A stretch of 64,000 nucleotides of DNA from Lachnospiraceae bacterium NK4A179 (GTDB lineage Bacteria > Bacillota > Clostridia > Lachnospirales > Lachnospiraceae): assembly GCA_000421045.1 (NCBI GenBank), contig ATWC01000001.1, forward strand, positions 124,001-188,000, in the 5' to 3' direction. This document shows, piece after piece, positions 42,818 through 52,124 of the stretch. Position numbers and translations under genes: made by a program. Every line of letters starts with the position of its first letter. Within the stretch, counting starts at the first letter, position 1. Under the pieces are notes generated by a model. It worked only from the letters and a program-made list of their open reading frames with translations. It was not told the origin of the DNA and did not search any database.

Positions 42818-43473
42818 TTAGCCACACCGCATTTGATAAGAGGAGTAAGCTTTCCGTCTTCACTCCCATATATCTCAAGTCTTTTGATCATTCTTAAAGA
42901 AAGTGTTTCATCACATTTCCGTATCGCCGCAAAAACATCTGCAGGCCTTACATTAAGTTTTGACCCGCTCGAAAGCTTTAAGAAAACTGCATTTCCATCA
43001 TCTGAAACATACGCTTCATATATGCCTTCCCTGATATTCTTACCGGATTTTTCCGCAGCGATTTCCTTCATATCAAGCATCAACGAAACAGCCTTTTTGA
43101 GCTTTTCGGGATCGCCGTCTATATAAAGCAGATAATCTGCAGCCTCTACAGACGCCATGGCATTGAGTGCAGTATCCGAAAGGACTGAAACCTCTTTAAT
43201 ATATGTCCCTTCATGCATGACAGAGTTGAGCGCTTCCATAAGACCTTCGGGATCACAGTCCTCTGTCATCTCGAGATCCATATAATCTCCGTCCGTCTCC
43301 ATTCCAACGCCAAGAGGATAAGCAAATGACATTATCTGGTGAGGATGATAGCCCTCTGAATATGCTGCTTTTATGCCCGATTTCATTACAGCCTTCTGAA
43401 AATATCTCATCATATCCAGATGACCGATGAATCGCATCGGTCCTGATCTTGTAAATTTGAATCTTATCTTCAT
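42814..43473 (-). CDS. DUF2344 family protein (TIGR03936)
   Basis: 219 residues from MKIRFKFTRSG, with GGAGAAACGCT in front. The N-terminal pattern RFKFTRSGPMRFIGHLDMMRYFQKAVMKSGIKAAYSEGYHPHQIMSFAYPLGVGMET is characteristic; the family is almost always encoded next to or fused to TIGR03960 radical-SAM proteins. Function is unknown, perhaps a tRNA- or RNA-related modification partner. Coupled by overlapping ATGA to both neighbours. Confidence 0.92.
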   Translation of the reverse strand: MKIRFKFTRSGPMRFIGHLDMMRYFQKAVMKSGIKAAYSEGYHPHQIMSFAYPLGVGMETDGDYMDLEMTEDCDPEGLMEALNSVMHEGTYIKEVSVLSDTALNAMASVEAADYLLYIDGDPEKLKKAVSLMLDMKEIAAEKSGKNIREGIYEAYVSDDGNAVFLKLSSGSKLNVRPADVFAAIRKCDETLSLRMIKRLEIYGSEDGKLTPLIKCGVAK

Positions 43474-45350
43474 GAGCGTTTCTCCGTGCACACTCCGCAT
43501 CCGTATACGGCACAGCCGCAGCCTGCGCATTTCTCCCTGCAGTTTGGAGTTACGGAAGCCTCAGCCGCTCTCTTCCATTCATTCAGGAGGTATTCCTTCC
43601 TTACGCCGCAGTCAATGAAATCCCAGGGGAAGGCTTCATCATCGTCTCTTACCCTGTAGATGTAATCTTCATAATCCACACTTGTTTCTTTAAATGCGGT
43701 CATCCATCCTTCATAGGAAAAACTCTCTGTCCACGCATCGAATACGGCACCGTGGTTGTAAGCATATTCTATCGATGCAGAAAGCTTCCTGTCACCTCTT
43801 GCAAAAATACCTTCTATTATCGTGGTACCGCAGTCATGATAATGATATGATATGCGCTTCTGATTAAGCTCATTCCTGACTGCCTGTTTTGTGATCTTAG
43901 CCTTAGCTATAAATTCATCAGGAGTATTCATCCTTGCCCACTGAAAAGCAGTGAACGGCTTGGGCACGAAGAAAGACGAACTTGCCGTGATCTGGACAGA
44001 ACCATGCCGCTCTTCCTTCGGCACCGTATCAAAATAAACCTTTGCAACCTCATTGCAAAGATCTGCAATTGCTACTGCATCCTCCTCCCGCTCAAACGGG
44101 AGTCCCAGCATGAAATAAAGCTTTACCTTATTCCAGCCACCTTTGAATGCCAGTCGCGATCCGTTTAATATATCATCAATGGTCAAGCCCTTGTTTATGA
44201 CATTTCTCATTCTCTGCGAACCTGCCTCTGGTGCAAAAGTAAGAGAGCTTTTCTTCACATCCTGAACCTTATCCATAACATCAAGCGAGAAGGCATCTAT
44301 ACGGAGTGACGGAAGTGAGATATTGACCTTATTCTCATTGCAATATCCTATGAGCGTTTCAAGAAGGACTTTCAGTTCTCTGTGATCGCTCGTAGATAAA
44401 GACGAAAGAGAGAGTTCTTCATAACCGGTATTCTTAAGTATGGTCTGCGCCTGCTTAAGAAGATTCTCGGCACTGCGTTCGCGCACAGGCTTGTAGATCT
44501 GTCCTGCCTGGCAGAATCTGCATCCTCTTATGCATCCTCTCTGAACTTCTATGACAGCCCTGTCCTGAGTGGCACGTATAAACGGGACCACGGGATTAGT
44601 CTGATAGAATGCCTCATTCATATCCTTCACGAGCTGCTTTTCGACCCTGGCAGGAACATCCTCATACTTAGGAGTCATGCCGGTGAATCTTCCGTTTTTA
44701 TCATAACTCACATCATAAAGTGAAGGCACATAGATGCCCGGCACATGCGAAGCGGCTCTTAAAAAGTCTTCACGTGACAGTCCCTTTTCCTTATGTTCCT
44801 CATAAAGATCCATCAGTTCCCTGTAGCGCACTTCGCCCTCACCGATATAAAACATATCAAAAAAGTCGGCTATGGGTTCGGGATTATATACGCAGGGGCC
44901 TCCTCCGATAACTATCGGATCTGCCTCTGTCCTGTCTTTTGAATAAAAAGGGATTTTGGAAAGATCAAGTATCTGAAGGATATTTGTGTAACACATCTCA
45001 TACTGAAGCGTAAAGCCAAGGAAATCCGCATCCTTTACGGGCTTTCCGCTTTCCAGCGAAAAAAGCGGGATGTTTTCATCCCGCATTATCTTATCCAGAT
45101 CGCTCCACGGTGAGAAAAGTCTTTCGCACCAGATATCCTCATAGGAATTGAACATTCCGTAAAGTATCTGCATGCCTATATGACTCATGCCTATCTCATA
45201 TACATCCGGAAAGCACATAACGAAACGGACTTTAACATCCTTTTCATCCTTCATAACGCTTCCCGGCTCACCGCCAATGTAGCGCGCCGGCTTATCCACC
45301 CGCATAAGAACATCTGCGGGAAGAGCCGTGGTTCTGTCTTCAAATTTCAT
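43470..45350 (-). CDS. TIGR03960 family B12-binding-like radical SAM protein
   Basis: 626 residues. N-terminal B12-binding-like region (VRFVMCFPDVYEIGMSHIGMQILYG), then the radical-SAM core with the cluster motif RGCIRGCRFCQAG (CxxxCxxC, about residues 269-277) and SLSSLSTSDHREL. The C-terminal stretch ends in a Cys-rich tail (NCREKCAGCGCAVYGCGVC), probably a second metal site. Family function unresolved; its conserved link with DUF2344 and RNase G suggests RNA metabolism. It lies 24 bp after hisIE. Confidence 0.93.
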   Translation of the reverse strand: MKFEDRTTALPADVLMRVDKPARYIGGEPGSVMKDEKDVKVRFVMCFPDVYEIGMSHIGMQILYGMFNSYEDIWCERLFSPWSDLDKIMRDENIPLFSLESGKPVKDADFLGFTLQYEMCYTNILQILDLSKIPFYSKDRTEADPIVIGGGPCVYNPEPIADFFDMFYIGEGEVRYRELMDLYEEHKEKGLSREDFLRAASHVPGIYVPSLYDVSYDKNGRFTGMTPKYEDVPARVEKQLVKDMNEAFYQTNPVVPFIRATQDRAVIEVQRGCIRGCRFCQAGQIYKPVRERSAENLLKQAQTILKNTGYEELSLSSLSTSDHRELKVLLETLIGYCNENKVNISLPSLRIDAFSLDVMDKVQDVKKSSLTFAPEAGSQRMRNVINKGLTIDDILNGSRLAFKGGWNKVKLYFMLGLPFEREEDAVAIADLCNEVAKVYFDTVPKEERHGSVQITASSSFFVPKPFTAFQWARMNTPDEFIAKAKITKQAVRNELNQKRISYHYHDCGTTIIEGIFARGDRKLSASIEYAYNHGAVFDAWTESFSYEGWMTAFKETSVDYEDYIYRVRDDDEAFPWDFIDCGVRKEYLLNEWKRAAEASVTPNCREKCAGCGCAVYGCGVCTEKRS

Positions 45351-45374
45351 TGAAACCGTTTACTCCGTATGATT

Positions 45375-46676
45375 TTATCTGGAGGCCAGATCGCTCATGA
45401 TCTCTTCCCAGGTCACTCCTTTTTCGACCATAAGGACCATGCAATGATAAAGGAAATCAGAGATCTCGTATCTTATTTCCTCATTATCGGGATTCTTGGC
45501 AGCTATGACTATCTCGGTAGCTTCCTCACCGACCTTCTTAAGTATCTTGTCTATGCCCTTGTCAAAAAGGTAGTTGGTATATGAACCTTCCTTAGGATGT
45601 TCTTTTCTGTCAAGAATGACATTGTAAACATCCTCAAGAACCTTTCTGGGATCCTTGTCAATATAATCTTTCTTCACAACTTCGTTGAAGAAGCAGCTGT
45701 AATTGCCTGTGTGGCAGGCCACGCCCACCTGACTTACCTTTGCAAGCAGGGTATCCTTGTCGCAGTCAGCCGTGAGACTCTTTACATACTGGAAGTGTCC
45801 GCTTGTCTCCCCCTTTACCCACTTACTCTTTCTGCTCCTTGAATAATAAGTCATGCGTCCGGTCTTTATGGTTGAATTGAAAGCCTCTTCATCCATATAA
45901 GCGACCATCAGCACTTCCTTATTCCTGTACTCCTGGACAACAACCGGCACAAGCCCGTTTGCATCAGTCTTTAGATCAGAGAACTTAAGCTTTGCATCGA
46001 ACCCGTTCACCTCAACTCCCGACTCGGAAAGAAAGCTCTTTATACCCATGATGCTTTCAGCCGTAACATTGAGTTTCGGTCCGAACACACCGCATACATT
46101 TTCTTTCTTTAGCACGTCAGCGATATAAGACGGAACAGCATCCGGCATGGGAAGTATCACCGGAACCGGGCTGCTTTTAAGCATTTCATCAGCAGTCTGT
46201 GAATCGAATTCATCCGCAGCATTCACTGCAATGGCAAGTGATGCATACTTATCGATTATCTCTGCATTATCCTTAAACTCTGCGGCACTTGATACACAGA
46301 CCATTATCTTTTCTCTGCCAAAGCGCTTTGACACTTCTTCGAGTATATCGATATTGGACTGCTTGCTGAAATTAAGTCCGGCATACATGCAGCCGGTATA
46401 TATGATCTTCTTTATATCTTCAAAACGCTTTACGTTTCCGCAACCATAAACCGGTATCTCTGCAGCAGAAGCGATAGCCTTCATGATCTCAAGGTTCTCT
46501 TCATGCTCTCTGTCGGTTTCGGAAAGATCAAATACGATCATTGCATCCGCATTATTATCCGAATAATGTATGGCAAGCTCAACGGGATCCTCCGAGATAA
46601 GTCTTCTTTCTCTTCTGTCGGAAACCGCTTTTCCCTTGTAAAGATATATCGATGTGAAAAATCTCTTCTCTGCCAT
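45375..46676 (-). CDS. hisIE: HisIE fusion with an N-terminal degenerate HisA/HisF-like barrel
   Basis: 433 residues. Residues about 229-335 are HisI (phosphoribosyl-AMP cyclohydrolase: MTYYSRSRKSKWVKGETSGH, metal-binding DCDKD, Cys321 and Cys328); 344-433 are HisE (phosphoribosyl-ATP pyrophosphatase: VGEEATEIVIAAK). The first about 220 residues look like a HisF/HisA TIM barrel (EDPVELAIHYSDNNADAMIVFDLSE), but the catalytic Asp expected in the first strand (CLDV in HisF) is replaced (SIYLYKG), so this part is probably non-catalytic. It starts 3 bp after hisB. hisA, hisF, hisH and hisC are not in the window. Confidence 0.92.
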   Translation of the reverse strand: MAEKRFFTSIYLYKGKAVSDRRERRLISEDPVELAIHYSDNNADAMIVFDLSETDREHEENLEIMKAIASAAEIPVYGCGNVKRFEDIKKIIYTGCMYAGLNFSKQSNIDILEEVSKRFGREKIMVCVSSAAEFKDNAEIIDKYASLAIAVNAADEFDSQTADEMLKSSPVPVILPMPDAVPSYIADVLKKENVCGVFGPKLNVTAESIMGIKSFLSESGVEVNGFDAKLKFSDLKTDANGLVPVVVQEYRNKEVLMVAYMDEEAFNSTIKTGRMTYYSRSRKSKWVKGETSGHFQYVKSLTADCDKDTLLAKVSQVGVACHTGNYSCFFNEVVKKDYIDKDPRKVLEDVYNVILDRKEHPKEGSYTNYLFDKGIDKILKKVGEEATEIVIAAKNPDNEEIRYEISDFLYHCMVLMVEKGVTWEEIMSDLASR

Positions 46677-46679
46677 TGC

Positions 46680-47264
46680 TTATAAACTTCCCTTCGTACT
46701 TAAAACTCCGTCAACTCTTTCGTCTATGGATGTTGCCATATCACACGCTTTAGCAAATGCTTTGAAAGCAGCCTCAAGGATGTGATGTGTATTCTCTCCG
46801 TCAAGCTCCTTTAAGTGCAGATTGATCCCTGCAGAATATGAAAAAGCATAAAAGAATTCACGTGCAAGTTCTGTTTCAAAATCTCCGACCTTTGCTGTAG
46901 GTAACTTCAGATCATAATTGAAATACGGTCTTCCGCAGAAATCAACAGATGAAAGCATAAGTGCATCATCCATCGGAAGTATGAAGTAACCGAAACGCTT
47001 CATGCCTGCCTTATCTCCTACAGCCTCTTTGAAAGCAGTGCCCAGCGCAATACCCGTATCTTCAACAGTATGATGGCCGTCAACATAAAGATCGCCTTTA
47101 ACCTTTATCTTAAGATCAAAGAAACCGTGTTTAGCAAAGCCTTCAAGCATGTGATCGAAGAAACCGATACCCGTGCTAATCTCAGACTTTCCTGTTCCGT
47201 CAAGGTTAAGACTGATCTCTATATCAGTCTCCTTAGTCTTTCTTTTTACCTCTGCATCTCTCAT
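46680..47264 (-). CDS. hisB: Imidazoleglycerol-phosphate dehydratase
   Basis: 194 residues, the monofunctional form. The manganese-binding motifs are present: IGFFDHMLEGFAKHGFFD, DGHHTVEDTGIALG and ENTHHILEAAFKAFAKA, each with paired His. Catalyses the sixth step of histidine synthesis. An excellent GGAGGGG site precedes ATG, 21 bp after hisD. Confidence 0.98.
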   Translation of the reverse strand: MRDAEVKRKTKETDIEISLNLDGTGKSEISTGIGFFDHMLEGFAKHGFFDLKIKVKGDLYVDGHHTVEDTGIALGTAFKEAVGDKAGMKRFGYFILPMDDALMLSSVDFCGRPYFNYDLKLPTAKVGDFETELAREFFYAFSYSAGINLHLKELDGENTHHILEAAFKAFAKACDMATSIDERVDGVLSTKGSL

Positions 47265-47285
47265 GTCGCGTACCCCTCCATAAGG

Positions 47286-48581
47286 TCAGTCATTTTCAAA
47301 TCTTACGGCTATAGAATTGGCATGAGCCGTAAGGCCTTCCTTTCTAGCAAAATACATGATATCTTCACTGTCTCGCTTAAGTGCATCCCTTGAATATGAT
47401 ATGATGCTCGTCTTCTTTAAGAAATCATCAACGTTAAGCGGTGAGAAGAACTTAGCGGTTCCGTTTGTGGGAAGGATGTGATCCGGTCCCGCAAAATAAT
47501 CTCCGAGCGGCTCTGATGAATAAGAACCAAGGAAGATAGCTCCCGCATTTTTTACTTTTGTCATCGTTTCATAAGGATTTGCCGTGATTATCTCAAGATG
47601 CTCGGAAGCGATATCGTTTACCGCATTTATTGCAGTATCCATATCATCGGCAACAAATATAAAGCCAAAATTTTCAAGTGACTTTTCTATTATCTCTTTT
47701 CTCTCAAGCTTCGGAACAAATCCTTCTATCTCTTTCTTCACATCCTCTGCAAGTCTGCGGGATGTGGTAACAAGTATGGAAGAAGCCATCTCGTCATGCT
47801 CGGCCTGGCTCAAAAGATCGGCCGCTACAAATCTTGCATCAGCGGTGTCATCGGCAAGTACCATGATCTCGCTGGGGCCTGCAACGGAATCTATGCTTAC
47901 CTGACCGTAAACGGCCTTCTTAGCCATTGCTACAAAGATATTACCGGGGCCGCATATCTTGTAAACCCTGGGAATGCTCTCTGTTCCGTAAGCCATGGCA
48001 GCAATAGCCTGCGCACCGCCTACTCTGTAAGCTTCCGTTACGCCTGCTATACGGGCTGCGGCAAGAGTCGACTTGGATACCTTTCCGTCTTTGCCGGGAG
48101 GCGTAAGCATTACTATACGTTCAACGCCGGCAACTTTGGCAGGCACTACATTCATAAGAAGGCTGGACGGATATGCGGCCTTACCGCCCGGCACATAAAC
48201 ACCGGCGATCTCGATCGGTGTAAAGCGCTGTCCGAGTATAGTTCCGTCCGGCTTCATATCGATCCATGTCTGTCTGAGCTGTTTCTCATGGAACGCCTTT
48301 ATGTTCTCTACTGCCCTTTCAAGTACGCCCCTGAATTCAGGCTCTGTTTCTGAAAGAGCTTCATCCATCTCTTCTGTTGTGATACGGATGTTATCCGCAT
48401 TAAGATCAAAATGATCAAACTGCTTTGAAAAATCAAAAAGTGCGGCATCACCTCTCTCGCGCACTTCTGAGATTATGCCTGACACCTTATCTTCAATATC
48501 TTTAAAACCGGATGTGGAACGCTTCTTTAAAGTTTCCTCCAGTTCTTTCTTGTTCTGTTCATTAAGTTCTATGATCTTCAT
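47286..48581 (-). CDS. hisD: Histidinol dehydrogenase
   Basis: 431 residues. Contains YVPGGKAAYPSSLLMN, KICGPGNIFVAMAKK, VDSVAGPSEIMVLADD-like and AEHDEMASSILVT, with EHLEI and the late His of the zinc/catalytic set in DHILPTNGTAKF. Oxidises L-histidinol to histidine with two NAD. Only 3 bp separate it from hisG. Confidence 0.98.
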   Translation of the reverse strand: MKIIELNEQNKKELEETLKKRSTSGFKDIEDKVSGIISEVRERGDAALFDFSKQFDHFDLNADNIRITTEEMDEALSETEPEFRGVLERAVENIKAFHEKQLRQTWIDMKPDGTILGQRFTPIEIAGVYVPGGKAAYPSSLLMNVVPAKVAGVERIVMLTPPGKDGKVSKSTLAAARIAGVTEAYRVGGAQAIAAMAYGTESIPRVYKICGPGNIFVAMAKKAVYGQVSIDSVAGPSEIMVLADDTADARFVAADLLSQAEHDEMASSILVTTSRRLAEDVKKEIEGFVPKLERKEIIEKSLENFGFIFVADDMDTAINAVNDIASEHLEIITANPYETMTKVKNAGAIFLGSYSSEPLGDYFAGPDHILPTNGTAKFFSPLNVDDFLKKTSIISYSRDALKRDSEDIMYFARKEGLTAHANSIAVRFEND

Positions 48582-48584
48582 CTC

Positions 48585-49232
48585 TTATAAAGCCTCCCTG
48601 AGTCCCGTGATGAGCTTTCTGATCCTTTCGTTCTCCATTCTCATGGATACCTGATTCACGATCACCCTGGCCGAAAGCGGACATACCTCTTCAAGCACCA
48701 CAAGCCCGTTTTCCTTAAGTGTCGAACCTGTTTCTACGATATCGACTATCACATCCGACAGTCCCACTATAGGGCCGAGCTCCACAGAACCGTTAAGTTT
48801 GATTATATCTACCGTCTGACCTTTCCTGTTGTAGAAATAGTCTCTTGCAATGTTAGGATACTTGCTTGCAACTTTTATCATCTCATGATGGGCAAGTTTT
48901 TCTCTTGCGGATTCCGGCCCGCAGACACACATCCTGCACTTTCCGAAGCCCAGATCAAGGACCTCAAAGCACCTTCTGCCTTCCTCCATTATCGTATCCC
49001 TGCCCACAACACCGATATCAGCGGTGCCGTATTCTACATAGGTCGGAACATCAGGTCCTTTTGATAAAAAGAACCTGACCTTCAGCTCTTCATTTGTAAA
49101 TATCAGTTTTCTCGTATTCTTATCACGCATCTCATCACAGGAGATCCCAACCTTCTCAAGAAGGTCGAGTGTTTTTTCCGCAAGCCTTCCCTTTGTGAGT
49201 GCAAATGTAAGATATCTGTCGTCGTTTAACAT
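48585..49232 (-). CDS. hisG: ATP phosphoribosyltransferase, short catalytic subunit
   Basis: 216 residues, the short form lacking the C-terminal regulatory domain, so it needs HisZ. FALTKGRLAEKTLDLLEKVG opens the protein and IVDIVETGSTLKENGL is the PRPP-binding loop. I place the start at 49232: AAGGGA lies 6 bases before it, whereas the ATG two codons earlier is too close to that site. It overlaps the hisZ stop region. Confidence 0.97.
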   Translation of the reverse strand: MLNDDRYLTFALTKGRLAEKTLDLLEKVGISCDEMRDKNTRKLIFTNEELKVRFFLSKGPDVPTYVEYGTADIGVVGRDTIMEEGRRCFEVLDLGFGKCRMCVCGPESAREKLAHHEMIKVASKYPNIARDYFYNRKGQTVDIIKLNGSVELGPIVGLSDVIVDIVETGSTLKENGLVVLEEVCPLSARVIVNQVSMRMENERIRKLITGLREAL

Positions 49233-49234
49233 AT

Positions 49235-50335
49235 TCATCCCTTATAAATTCCGTATGCGGCTCTGCCTTCCAAACGCAGCGCATTTATTTTTTCAAGTGC
49301 CTCTTTCCTGTCTTTATCCGTATATGTGATCACGACAGGTTCATTATCTTCTGTCTTGATATCCTCAAGTGCTCCCATAAGATCATCAAGAAGGAATACA
49401 CAACCTACAGCCGGCGCATCCTTGCCGAATTTCTGTAAAAGCCCGTCGTAACGGCCGCCCTTAACGATCGCATCGCCAGCGCCGTAAACATAGGCCTTGA
49501 AGATAAGTCCGGTATAATAGTTGAATTTGCTGAGCATTCCAAGGTCTATGGAAATATAATCCGCAAAGCCTCTTTCCTGCATCAGCGAATATATCTTGAT
49601 AAGGCGTTCTATTGCCTTCTTTGATTTATCATTAGAGCATTTTTCAAGTATGGATCCGAGATCATCGGCAGATATAACATCGCCTGAATTAATGATCAGA
49701 TCCGTGATCTCTTTCTTAACGTTTCGGTGCTCAAGCATCTCTGCAGCACCATAATAATTCTTGATCGAAATCTGCTCCCTGAGCTTTAAAACACTTTCAT
49801 CGGAAAGCGCTGCTTCCTCGCATAAGCCCTTAAAGAAATCAACCTCTCCTATGCTTAAAGTAAAATCCTTAAAGCCTGTGTTCTTAAGTGTTTCGATCAC
49901 CATCGAGAGGATATCCGCATCGGCATAGGCATCGCCCTCGCCGATAAACTCAGCACCGATCTGAGTGGTCTCCTTAAGCTTTCCCTGAAGATTGCTTGTA
50001 TTAGCAAAAGCATCCCCGTGATAAGAAAGCCTTATGGAATCTGATGACTCAAGGAAATACTTAACCGCACATCTTGCTGCTGACGGAGTGAAATCCGGCC
50101 TGAGCACAAGTGTATCGCCCTCTTTGTCAAAGAACTTGTACAGTTCTCTTGAAGGTGTGGTCCCTATCTCGTTTGAAAAGATATCAAAGTATTCAAATGT
50201 CGGTGTCTTGATCTCTCTGCAGCCGTAAAGACGGAAGGTTTCAAGTATCTTCTCTCCTGTCTTCTTCCTTGCGGAAAGCTCAGAACCGTATATATCTCTT
50301 ACGCCTTCGGGCGTATGTATAAGCTTCTGTTCCAT
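49235..50335 (-). CDS. hisZ: ATP phosphoribosyltransferase regulatory subunit (HisRS-like)
   Basis: 366 residues resembling class II histidyl-tRNA synthetase: HTPEGVRDIYGSELSARKK, IKTPTFEYFDIF and LRPDFTPSAARCAV in place of motif 2, and FNYYTGLIFKAYVYGAGDAIVKGGRYDGLL later. It lacks the anticodon-binding domain of real HisRS, and serves as the allosteric half of the HisG complex. First gene of hisZGDB-IE; promoter at 50362-50391. Confidence 0.95.
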   Translation of the reverse strand: MEQKLIHTPEGVRDIYGSELSARKKTGEKILETFRLYGCREIKTPTFEYFDIFSNEIGTTPSRELYKFFDKEGDTLVLRPDFTPSAARCAVKYFLESSDSIRLSYHGDAFANTSNLQGKLKETTQIGAEFIGEGDAYADADILSMVIETLKNTGFKDFTLSIGEVDFFKGLCEEAALSDESVLKLREQISIKNYYGAAEMLEHRNVKKEITDLIINSGDVISADDLGSILEKCSNDKSKKAIERLIKIYSLMQERGFADYISIDLGMLSKFNYYTGLIFKAYVYGAGDAIVKGGRYDGLLQKFGKDAPAVGCVFLLDDLMGALEDIKTEDNEPVVITYTDKDRKEALEKINALRLEGRAAYGIYKG

Positions 50336-50361
50336 AATCTACCTCATTTCCGTGACATATA

Positions 50362-50391
50362 AGTATAACGTATTACAGAATGTTATGTCAA
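50362..50391 (-). promoter_or_regulatory. Strong promoter of the his operon, flanked by an inverted repeat
   Basis: Minus-strand TTGACA (50386-50391), 18 bp, TATACT (50362-50367). The arms TGACATA (50353-50359) and TATGTCA (50384-50390) are perfectly inverted around the -10 and may be an operator. No T-box or His-codon leader is visible. Confidence 0.78.
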
Positions 50392-50401
50392 TCAAAGCCG
50401 G

Positions 50402-52108
50402 TCATGCCGGGACAAAGAATATATAGGCCGTATACCTTAGCAGATTGGCAGCTTCAACAAGTATCCCCGGATTGGCTTCATATACTGCCTCTGCCTTTGC
50501 CTCATCAAACGTAATATACACGGTCCCTTTCTTTGTGATGCCTTTTAACAGATCCGCCTCTTCTGCCTTTGTTTCTTCCGTAAGACTTGTATCCCCGCGG
50601 CTCGCAACCGTATAGGAAATATGCATCCCCGCCTTCATAGCACAGACTGCCAGATCACGTCCCTGATAAACATCCTGTTCGTCGATAACGACCATTCTGT
50701 CATAACCCGTAAACTGTTCTGTAAGAGAGCTTAAGTCTACCTGCTTAAGCTGCTCTTCCGTAAGAACCCTGCCGGGTGCTATGCCCTTCTCATGCGCGGC
50801 ATCAGATATATCTGCAAGTTGGACTACAAGAAGCAATGCCATGATGATCACTGCAGGAATATCATTCTTCATCTTCTTAAAGAGTCCTTTTTCCTTCAGA
50901 TACTCCGCCGCATCGAGGATCATATAATCCGCATATATAAACAGCGAATAATAGATGAGCCAGAAAAATCTCTGACTTGATCTGAATATTGAAAGCAGAC
51001 TTTCAAGTGCAGGGAAAAGCTTTATCCCGAACAAAAGCTTATCCCCGAATGTGACATTCACAGAGATGGCGATCAGCGTCACAAAGATCATCGCTATGAT
51101 ATATACGGGATATGCTTTGATATTCTTTATCAAATGCTTACGGCCATCCTTGTTGATAGCCCAAACTGCTATGATCGTCAGTAATGCGGCAAGTATTCCC
51201 AAGCCCGCATATTCAAATGTCTCTTCTCCCTGAAGTCCCCACAGAGGAAGCTTGGGAAGCACAAGTGACCAGTCGGTATCATATGTCGATACGGGATTAA
51301 ACAGCGAGTTAAGATTTATCCCGTATAGTCCCAGACCGAAGCCTTCGGCATTCACTCCTTTACCCACAAGTCCAAGCAGTACACATCCTGCCGACATAAG
51401 CAGAATATTCACTCCAAGGTACATCAGCCATTTCAACACCTTTCGGGTTTTGAATGCTCCCTCTATGAAGAGGATAACATCCATGCAGAGCACGAAAGGC
51501 ATAAAATACGGACTGATCCACAGGCATAAGGCCGAAAGCACATACATCATGATCGGAAATCGCGAATATGCATTGTCCCTGCATTTCAGATAAAGGTATA
51601 TCGCAAGCAGGATGATAAAATGCGAAGACAGGGATGTATGTCTGAAAGATCTTTCAAGCATCACCGGAGAACAGGTAAACAGGATCTCGGTAAGGAAGAT
51701 AAAAGCCTTGTTCTCCGTGCGTCTGCCTGCTATAAAACCGGCCGTTACAGCCTGAAGGCAATAAACAGTAAGCGTATACCATCCGAAATACTGGAATATG
51801 CCGCTGTAACCGGTAAGTCTGAAAAGACATTTGAAAATAACTGCAACTAATGGAATACAGTCAGCATAAACCGCATAACTGCCTTCACTCATTCCATCAA
51901 TATGACCTATCGGAAAGGATATCGCAGAGTTTCTGTAACCAAGCCATCCGGCGTAATGCTGAATGATATCATTATTCTCATAACCAAGCATTATCCAGGA
52001 GTCATGTGTAACATCAAGCGTAAACAGGCCATATATCAAAAGAAATACAGTAGTCCCTGTCAGTATCCCCGATAGCCATATAAATATCTTGTTTTTGTCG
52101 ATCTTCAT
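50402..52108 (-). CDS. DUF6311-like polytopic membrane protein
   Basis: 568 residues from MKIDKNKIF, about 12 membrane segments, and a C-terminal soluble domain of about 130 residues (from about 440) rich in acidic residues. The N-terminal loop contains NNDIIQHYAGWLGYRNS and YAVYADCIPLVAVIFK, matching my recollection of the DUF6311 family of putative GT-C-like glycosyltransferases, whose motifs are HYxGWxxFR and DSIPL. Substrate unknown; surface glycan or lipid-linked sugar transfer is inferred. It starts 16 bp after the RluA gene and shares its operon. Confidence 0.72.
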   Translation of the reverse strand: MKIDKNKIFIWLSGILTGTTVFLLIYGLFTLDVTHDSWIMLGYENNDIIQHYAGWLGYRNSAISFPIGHIDGMSEGSYAVYADCIPLVAVIFKCLFRLTGYSGIFQYFGWYTLTVYCLQAVTAGFIAGRRTENKAFIFLTEILFTCSPVMLERSFRHTSLSSHFIILLAIYLYLKCRDNAYSRFPIMMYVLSALCLWISPYFMPFVLCMDVILFIEGAFKTRKVLKWLMYLGVNILLMSAGCVLLGLVGKGVNAEGFGLGLYGINLNSLFNPVSTYDTDWSLVLPKLPLWGLQGEETFEYAGLGILAALLTIIAVWAINKDGRKHLIKNIKAYPVYIIAMIFVTLIAISVNVTFGDKLLFGIKLFPALESLLSIFRSSQRFFWLIYYSLFIYADYMILDAAEYLKEKGLFKKMKNDIPAVIIMALLLVVQLADISDAAHEKGIAPGRVLTEEQLKQVDLSSLTEQFTGYDRMVVIDEQDVYQGRDLAVCAMKAGMHISYTVASRGDTSLTEETKAEEADLLKGITKKGTVYITFDEAKAEAVYEANPGILVEAANLLRYTAYIFFVPA

Positions 52109-52124
52109 TTCAGTCACCAACCAT

